A stretch of DNA of 45,846 nt from an uncultured Spartobacteria bacterium (GTDB lineage: Bacteria > Verrucomicrobiota > Verrucomicrobiia > Chthoniobacterales > Chthoniobacteraceae), in the NCBI GenBank assembly GCA_903882875.1, contig CAIRYQ010000029.1, positions 1-45,846 on the forward strand, read 5' to 3'. Below, piece after piece: positions 41,245-45,846 of this stretch. The notes under the pieces were generated by a model. That model was not told the DNA's origin. It saw nothing but the letters and a program-made list of their open reading frames with translations, and did not search any database. Numbering within the stretch: position 1 is the first letter of the stretch; the number at the start of each line of letters is the position of its first letter. A program made the position numbers and the translations under genes.

Positions 41245-42027
41245 TCACTTCGACAGCGCCCACGCGACGGCGTTGACGAGCATTTTTCGGAAATCCAGAA
41301 TCTTGAATTCATCCGGAGCGCCGAGCGATGTGTAAAAGATGCGCCCTTGTTTTTCTCCGTGCCGGTTCGTCCACGCAATCGGCTCCGCCGGCTGGCCGGG
41401 GATCGCGCCCATGAGCAGCGGAACGGTCGTCGCCGCGAGCGGGCTGACTTTGTAAAGGCCGGCGGTGCCGATGAGATTCGACACCGCGACTCCGCGCAGG
41501 ATCGGATGAGCATCCGCACCCGGCGCGAGCGACACCGCAGCCTGCCCTTTCCCGTAATGCCCCGTGTAATGCCCGCCGATGACTTCGGGATCAAATTCGG
41601 GCCACGCGGCGAGCTTGGGATCGGCGGGCTTGTCCTTCGGCAGCAGGGCAAAGGCGTGGCACGCGGTGCGGATGCCCACGAGCGGTTTGCCGGTCGCGAG
41701 ATACGCCCGGACTGCATCAAGCTGTTCCTTCGGCGGTGTGCGGCGGCGCACGCTGAGGAACAGCAAATCGGCCTCACGCAGCGCGGTGGTGAGACCGGGA
41801 AACTGGTTCTTGTCCGCGGCATCCGCGTGAATGATCGAGATGCGGTAACCAAGCGGCTTGAGATCCTTTTCGGCAAATTCCGGCAACGTCTCCCAAGTGT
41901 GATATTCATCCTCGCCGATCATGAAGACGATGTGGGCGGACGCAGTTTTCGTCGGCACGTCTCCGGCGATACAGGCGAGAGTGAGCAGGCCGCTGAGGAA
42001 TGACACCAGGGAGAGGATGAGTTTCAT
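41245..42027 (-). CDS. ThuA-like exported protein
   Basis: A 260-residue protein with a signal peptide (MKLILSLVSFLSGLLTLACI) and a glutamine-amidotransferase-like ThuA fold. Family segments are HIVFMIGEDEYHTWETLPEF, LREADLLFLSVRRRTPP, YLATGKPLVGIRTACHAFAL and the C-terminal GRIFYTSLGAPDEFK. The His/Cys pair in RTACHAF lies where ThuA proteins have their conserved pocket. ThuA-like proteins in PVC genomes accompany sugar catabolism, and some relatives are now tied to 3-keto-sugar chemistry; that link is inference here. First gene of the minus-strand run that includes the enolase-superfamily and haem-protein genes. Confidence 0.87.
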   Translation of the reverse strand: MKLILSLVSFLSGLLTLACIAGDVPTKTASAHIVFMIGEDEYHTWETLPEFAEKDLKPLGYRISIIHADAADKNQFPGLTTALREADLLFLSVRRRTPPKEQLDAVRAYLATGKPLVGIRTACHAFALLPKDKPADPKLAAWPEFDPEVIGGHYTGHYGKGQAAVSLAPGADAHPILRGVAVSNLIGTAGLYKVSPLAATTVPLLMGAIPGQPAEPIAWTNRHGEKQGRIFYTSLGAPDEFKILDFRKMLVNAVAWALSK

Positions 42028-42128
42028 TGGGAAAGGGATTCGTGGGGGCGTTTTCAGATTTGTTGTGATCCGTTGTCTTTTCGCCTGCGGGCGGTTAAAG
42101 TGAGAAATTGCGTCAAACCCTGCAAGTC

Positions 42129-42146
42129 AAACGGGCCTCCCCGTTT
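42129..42146. terminator. Hairpin between the phage-like gene and the ThuA-like gene
   Basis: AAACGGG and CCCGTTT form a perfect 7-bp stem with loop CCTC. It lies downstream of the minus-strand gene ending at 42204 and upstream of the next minus-strand gene, so it could end transcription of the former. No clean T run follows on the minus strand, which lowers confidence. Confidence 0.4.
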
Positions 42147-42183
42147 CGACTACCGCGGACAACCGGAGTTCGTCCAATGAAAT

Positions 42184-42224
42184 CAGCCTTGATCCGGCTT
42201 GATTTACCTTGATTGGGCTTGATC
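42184..42224. repeat. 10-bp tandem repeat overlapping a stop codon
   Basis: About four units of a 10-mer of the form TCAGCCTTGA / TCCGGCTTGA / TTTACCTTGA / TTGGGCTTGA. The CTTGA core is constant and the first five bases vary. The stop codon of the minus-strand gene ending at 42204 lies inside the array. Confidence 0.75.
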
Positions 42225-42893
42225 TCCCTCATGTTCATGGGTTTTGCGGAGACGCTCGTTGGCTGTGAGGCAGGCTTCGATTTCTGGCGGCAGCGCATTG
42301 GCCCGCGGCAGGAAGTCCTCATCCAGCTCGGGGTACAATCGCTCGCGGATTCGCTTGGAAGTGGCCGCGGATTTGGCGGCCTTCCGCTTTTCTTCGAGGG
42401 CCGCCTCCTGCTCGGTCTCCCAGCGCTCGCGCTCCAGCCGCAGCCGCTCCGTTTGCGCATCCCCCCGGCGAAGCTGCGCCAGTTGTTGCGCCACGCCCAG
42501 CATTAGCCGGCCTTGTTCCGCTCCGCCGGATGCTGCCGTCGCATCACGCAGCAGCCTACCCAAGCCGACGAGCACAGGTGCCGTCAGCCGCTCGGCCAGT
42601 GGGATGCTGCCCGATTCCGCCCGCAGTTCGTCCTCCTCCTCGGCGAGCGACTGGACCCACGCCCGCGCCTCCTGATGCCGCAGCCAGTCCTCGTACCCGC
42701 CCTGCTTCCAGTCGCTCAGGTTTTGCTCGTTGATCGGCCTTCCGCCGAATTCCGTCGCGAGCACTGCATGCGCTTCCGGAAGCGTGTTGAGCCAGGCAAC
42801 GAGGTGTTTGCCGACCTCGCCATCGGAAAGCTTGCGGTTCAGTTCCTCGCGAATCCGGCGCGGCAGCCGGGCGATCTTCCCGAGGCGCGTCAT
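42204..42893 (-). CDS. Phage-like/PVC hypothetical protein, helical
   Basis: A 229-residue, charged, mostly helical protein starting MTRLGKIARLPRRIREELNR. The N-terminal ~90 residues look like a DNA-binding or small-terminase-like unit (LPRRIREELNRKL, then FGGRPINEQNLSDWKQGGYE, where INEQNLSDWK fits a helix-turn-helix). Residues ~150-210 are a coiled coil (LRRGDAQTERLRLERERWET). I recall similar proteins, often beside KTSC genes, in Verrucomicrobia; a relation to Mu Gp27-type (DUF3486) proteins is possible but unproven. It starts two bases after the KTSC stop codon, so the two are co-translated. Confidence 0.7.
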   Translation of the reverse strand: MTRLGKIARLPRRIREELNRKLSDGEVGKHLVAWLNTLPEAHAVLATEFGGRPINEQNLSDWKQGGYEDWLRHQEARAWVQSLAEEEDELRAESGSIPLAERLTAPVLVGLGRLLRDATAASGGAEQGRLMLGVAQQLAQLRRGDAQTERLRLERERWETEQEAALEEKRKAAKSAATSKRIRERLYPELDEDFLPRANALPPEIEACLTANERLRKTHEHEGDQAQSR

Positions 42894-42895
42894 GG

Positions 42896-43084
42896 TCAGT
42901 AGTTCCCCCGCAGGTAGAGGTTGAAATAGCGCCCGGCGGATGGCGCATTGAGCAGGCCGGTGAAGTGATATTCGGGCACTTCCCGCAGCGTGTAGGTGCG
43001 GCCGGAGCGGAAGGTGAGCTGCAGGGTGCGGGAGCCGGGTTCGTACTCGGCCCGTGAAAGGACGGATGAATTCAGCGAAGGCAT
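42896..43084 (-). CDS. KTSC domain protein
   Basis: A 62-residue protein that is almost entirely a KTSC domain: SSVLSRAEYEPGSRTLQLTF, then SGRTYTLREVPEYHFTGLLN and SAGRYFNLYLRGNY. KTSC is a small beta-rich domain named for its similarity to the C-terminus of a lysyl-tRNA synthetase; its role is unknown. It probably forms an operon with the next gene two bases downstream. The upstream 122 bases hold an inverted repeat (43144-43177). Confidence 0.85.
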   Translation of the reverse strand: MPSLNSSVLSRAEYEPGSRTLQLTFRSGRTYTLREVPEYHFTGLLNAPSAGRYFNLYLRGNY

Positions 43085-43143
43085 GGCGGTTGGCTTGGTG
43101 CGGCCCGAATCTCCCTCCGTGCCCGCCGGCGGGCAACCGCCGC

Positions 43144-43177
43144 GCTTGCGCGGCTTGTGCCGCGATGCCGCGCAAGC
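43144..43177. repeat. Inverted repeat upstream of the KTSC gene
   Basis: GCTTGCGCGGC and GCCGCGCAAGC are perfect 11-base complements separated by 12 bases. A smaller GCCGCG-CTTG-CGCGGC hairpin overlaps the left arm. It lies between two minus-strand genes and could act as a REP-like element, terminator stem or attenuator. Confidence 0.6.
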
Positions 43178-43206
43178 CTGACGAATTGCGCAGTCCGCGC
43201 AGTCCG

Positions 43207-44232
43207 TCAGCCGGGCCTGCCAAACCGCTCCAGCGTATCCGTCACCGCGCTGTGCAGCCGCGACTGAAAGGTGGCGCGGCTCTTCACCGCGCGATGCCGC
43301 CAGATGTTCTGCAGCGCGGGTTCCCCGCACGTCTCTGCATCGCCCGCATCACCCAGCATGATGAGCGGGACGATGACCTTCCGCGACCACTCCCGCGCGG
43401 TTTTTTGTGTGAGCGGGGGAAGGGACGGTAGCAACTTGAGGATCGCCACGGTTTCCGGGCCGGGCTCCGGGTCGGGGCGCTGCCACCAAAAGTAAGAAAT
43501 ACGGCTGACAAAATCCTCCCCCTTGCGGGTTTCCTCCGTCTCGATGAGGACTTGCCGGAGGGTATGCAGCCGCCACACCAGCGGTTCGAGGAAGCGCAGC
43601 AGCGGCGTTTCCGTCCCGCGTTTCTTTCGAGGGGCGACATCCAGCGGATACTCGGCACCGATGCCGAGGAGCTTGGCTACCCGCTCAAACTCGGCCCGTC
43701 CGTCGAGGTGGTGCGACACAATCATCGGCCAGCCGTGCATGAACCGGGCGCCGTGCCGGAGATGCTTTGGAAACTCTTCCACGAGGCGGGCAAGCGCGGA
43801 CACGCGCTGATACGTGTCCCACACAAACAAGTCGGGAAATCCTCCGTCCACGACCTCGCCATCAGGCTCGCTTTCATCCCCGAAAAGTCCGTGGTAGCGC
43901 CGCATCAGGTGTAGCGCATCGTGTCCGTCGCCTTTCCGTTCGAGTGCCGCGGGAAGCAGCAAATCCAGGCACCGCGTGCTTTCTGCGCGGACAAGGCGTT
44001 TGGAGGCTGCGTCGGCGAAAAATTGCGCCAACGAGAAGTCCACATCGTCCCGCAGCAGCGCGAGCGCATGTTCCTCCGAGTCCGCCGGGTGATCCTTCGC
44101 ATCGCCGAGCCAGTCGAGTTGGTGCGCGAATAAGGTCGCCGTTTTGAGCCACGACTTCATCGTCTCGATCCTTTCCTTGATGATCTCCGCACTGAATTGC
44201 GGCTTGGCGGATGGCTGGGGTTCGTCGTCCAT
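43207..44232 (-). CDS. Unrecognised protein of 341 residues
   Basis: I do not recognise this protein. The ATG at 44232 gives MDDEPQPSAKPQFSAEIIKE; longer readings add Arg/Pro-rich sequence that is antisense-like. The body is soluble and helical with many Trp, His and Arg residues: LKTATLFAHQLDWLGDAKDH, ALALLRDDVDFSLAQFFADA, LFVWDTYQRVSALARLVEEF and MHGWPMIVSHHLDGRAEFER. It ends SAVTDTLERFGRPG. No signal peptide, membrane segment or known catalytic motif was seen. It follows the 44277-44639 gene by 44 bases and probably shares a transcript with it. Confidence 0.65.
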   Translation of the reverse strand: MDDEPQPSAKPQFSAEIIKERIETMKSWLKTATLFAHQLDWLGDAKDHPADSEEHALALLRDDVDFSLAQFFADAASKRLVRAESTRCLDLLLPAALERKGDGHDALHLMRRYHGLFGDESEPDGEVVDGGFPDLFVWDTYQRVSALARLVEEFPKHLRHGARFMHGWPMIVSHHLDGRAEFERVAKLLGIGAEYPLDVAPRKKRGTETPLLRFLEPLVWRLHTLRQVLIETEETRKGEDFVSRISYFWWQRPDPEPGPETVAILKLLPSLPPLTQKTAREWSRKVIVPLIMLGDAGDAETCGEPALQNIWRHRAVKSRATFQSRLHSAVTDTLERFGRPG

Positions 44233-44276
44233 GGCTGGTTTCAGGGGTTCTGCAAAAGGGATGCACTCTTCCCTGC

Positions 44277-44639
44277 TCAGCGCCGTGCCTCTCCCGGCGC
44301 GATGCCCATGCCGAAGCTGTCGGGCACGAGGCGCGCGAGGCGCGGCTGTTCGCGCTTCAGGCGGGCGGTGATCCAATGGCGGAGAAAGACGCGGAGCCAT
44401 TCGAGGCCGGACTCTCCGCGCAGGCGGTGGTTGAATCCGCGGTTCACCGCGTAGAGCTGGCGGGCGCGGCGCACGAGCCATGTCTCGTAGCCCATCGGCA
44501 CATCGCTGCGGGTGAGGGATCGCGCTTCCCGGCAGATCTGATCCGCAATCATGTAGGGCGTCAGGTAGGTTTGCCGTTCCAGCCGCGGCAGTGCGCGCAG
44601 GGAGGTATCCAGCTTCGCGAGCGGGATCGGCTCGGGCAT
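44277..44639 (-). CDS. Small unrecognised protein, basic and helical
   Basis: A 120-residue basic protein starting MPEPIPLAKLDTSLRALPRL. Sequence highlights are RQTYLTPYMIADQICREARS, DVPMGYETWLVRRARQLYAV, GLEWLRVFLRHWITARLKRE and a C-terminal FGMGIAPGEARR. The start is uncertain: AAGGGG touches this ATG, which is too close for a ribosome binding site, and the frame is open for another 59 codons upstream through low-complexity sequence. A nucleic-acid-binding role would fit its charge but is a guess. It lies between the restriction-modification gene and the 341-residue gene. Confidence 0.6.
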   Translation of the reverse strand: MPEPIPLAKLDTSLRALPRLERQTYLTPYMIADQICREARSLTRSDVPMGYETWLVRRARQLYAVNRGFNHRLRGESGLEWLRVFLRHWITARLKREQPRLARLVPDSFGMGIAPGEARR

Positions 44640-44760
44640 CCCCTTCCGGTAGCGTTGGCGGCGCGCGGCGGCACCGGCGGGTTCTGCACCTTGGAGCAGT
44701 GAACTGCGTGCAGAAACGTAGGAGCGCGTTGCCGCCCTTCGCTGCTTTGCTCCTTCGCGG

Positions 44761-45846
44761 TTAGCTACCGTGTTCGACGAGCGAGACTTCTTCGGGTGTG
44801 AGGTCGTAGATGTCATAGGTCAGTTGGTCTATCTGCCGGTCGAGCCCGGCGCATTTGTCTTCGAGGTAAGTGCGGTCGCTCTCGGTCTTCGCGGTGGAGA
44901 CCTGCGCCTTCGTCTTCAGCATCTGCTCCACGAGCTGCACCATCCGGTCGTGCTGAGCTTTCTGCGCAATGTTGGCTAAATCGGGAAATGGCAGCGGACC
45001 AAGCTTTGCAGCTTTTATCTGCGGAATTACTCGTGCCTCGCCCTGATTGGAGACGCGATAAAGGAATAAGAATAGGCTGGAATGAAGAACGCCCAAAGCT
45101 GCCATTGGGTGAATTCCGGACTTGAGGCGGAACACATACATTGCATCGGTGACGACCAAGTTATCAGAGTTATCAAAGATGACTTCAATGCGCTTCGTCG
45201 TCGTCAGTCCGATGATTTTCGGCGAAGCAAATATGCTTGGGTCGCGGGGCCGGTGTAGCGCCCACCAAGGATGCTTCCCTTCAGAAACTTCCTTGCAGGT
45301 ATTTTGAGATTTGAATCGTCCGAGACGTTCATACGCTCTTGGAAATGATTTCGGGTTCATTTCCCGCGTTGTGTAGATCAGCCACTGGTCAGGGACCGGG
45401 GTCGTGTAGCGTTTGATCAGCTTGCCCGAGATGCTCCGGCGCAGTGCAATCGGTTCCATCGCCGCAAGGTCTGGAGAATTATCGGAAAGGACATGTGGCT
45501 CGGCGATATCTGGACTTACCCCCCTGCTAATTCCAGCGATTGTCGCGTCGTTGAGCGAGGGGAGAGAAATTTGAAGTCTTTGTAGTAGGTCCGTCCTGCC
45601 ATCAGCATTGAGGAAGAATGTCGTATTTGGATCGCCCGTGACGGAGGCGAGCCAAGCTTTACTTGGAATGGACGTGAGCACCGCTAACGCAGATGGGCGC
45701 TCGCTCAACGGGAGCACCGAGAGATCTGCTAGAAGTGGTTTCATAAGTTCCGAGCGGGCCGGAAAATATGTCTGTACAATGTAAATCGGGAGTGATGAAA
45801 GACTGGGGATGCAAGCGTCATTACTCAGCGAAGCGCAATGGCGGCA
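44761..45846 (-). CDS. Type IIG restriction-modification enzyme, C-terminal part (TaqI-like specificity domain)
   Basis: The frame is open from the right edge (no stop to 45846) and ends at 44761, so this is the 3' part of a longer gene. The visible ~361 residues match the target-recognition half of type IIG/Eco57I-like methylase-nucleases: PALRRSISGKLIKRY-type entry (PIALRRSISGKLIKRYTTPV), WLIYTTREMNPKSFPRAYER, KHPWWALHRPRDPSIFASPK, VTDAMYVFRLKSGIHPMAAL, then LGPLPFPDLANIAQKAQHDR. A coiled coil and the usual ending QIDQLTYDIYDLTPEEVSLV close the protein. The DNA is visibly more AT-rich than the rest, consistent with transfer. The methylase and nuclease motifs would lie beyond the window. Confidence 0.82.
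   Translation of the reverse strand, partial: CRHCASLSNDACIPSLSSLPIYIVQTYFPARSELMKPLLADLSVLPLSERPSALAVLTSIPSKAWLASVTGDPNTTFFLNADGRTDLLQRLQISLPSLNDATIAGISRGVSPDIAEPHVLSDNSPDLAAMEPIALRRSISGKLIKRYTTPVPDQWLIYTTREMNPKSFPRAYERLGRFKSQNTCKEVSEGKHPWWALHRPRDPSIFASPKIIGLTTTKRIEVIFDNSDNLVVTDAMYVFRLKSGIHPMAALGVLHSSLFLFLYRVSNQGEARVIPQIKAAKLGPLPFPDLANIAQKAQHDRMVQLVEQMLKTKAQVSTAKTESDRTYLEDKCAGLDRQIDQLTYDIYDLTPEEVSLVEHGS

Noticed and set aside
40498-42003. Plus-strand open frame of 501 codons
   Set aside because: It spans the antisense of two good genes (enolase family and ThuA-like) and shows no domain.

Overview
The window comes from a GC-rich member of the PVC superphylum, most likely Verrucomicrobiota (Spartobacteria/Chthoniobacterales-like). 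The evidence is gene content: a PSCyt1-DUF1549-DUF1553 protein followed by a DUF1501 protein, a large PVC-type haem-binding CxxCH protein, a DUF6797 protein with a cytochrome tail, two DUF4838 proteins, a ThuA-like protein and an STN-domain protein. The assignment is from family knowledge, not from a search. No rRNA, tRNA, CRISPR array or transposase was seen.

Layout. 0-4.4 kb: the end of a sugar phosphate isomerase/epimerase gene, then a very large secreted propeller/CBM9-like protein on the minus strand, broken by one frameshift. 4.6-7.4 kb: korA-korB, a ferredoxin-dependent 2-oxoacid oxidoreductase closed by a clear intrinsic terminator. 7.6-10.4 kb: a secreted DUF6797/cytochrome c protein. 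10.4-14.4 kb: four tightly coupled signalling genes on the minus strand (hybrid kinase, receiver, kinase, receiver). 14.5-18.7 kb: housekeeping genes (mannose-1-phosphate guanylyltransferase, ruvX, truA) and small secreted proteins, one with an in-frame amber codon. 18.7-21.0 kb: pxpBCA, the 5-oxoprolinase operon.

21.4-27.1 kb is an accessory zone. It holds a decayed FMN-binding protein gene, a four-helix-bundle gene bordered by 9-bp minisatellites and broken at a G run, an AT-rich HEPN-like protein, and a UPF0175/DUF3368 toxin-antitoxin pair lying between a rhodanese-YceI fusion gene and a second 117-bp copy of that gene's 3' end. An orphan HTH remnant and a membrane protein follow.

27.2-42.0 kb is a catabolic/respiratory block typical of PVC bacteria: PSCyt1-DUF1549-DUF1553 plus DUF1501, two tandem DUF4838 proteins, an aldo/keto reductase, a PVC-type haem protein, an enolase-superfamily protein and a ThuA-like protein. 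Together they suggest extracellular or periplasmic carbohydrate binding and sugar oxidation; the substrate is not visible.

42.2-45.8 kb is a minus-strand run of poorly known genes (a phage-like protein, a KTSC-domain protein and two unrecognised proteins) downstream of the C-terminal part of a type IIG/TaqI-like restriction-modification enzyme that runs off the right edge. This run and the 22-25 kb island are the best places to look for something undescribed. Several genes are broken by single-base slips in C/G runs, so assembly error should be excluded before calling them pseudogenes.
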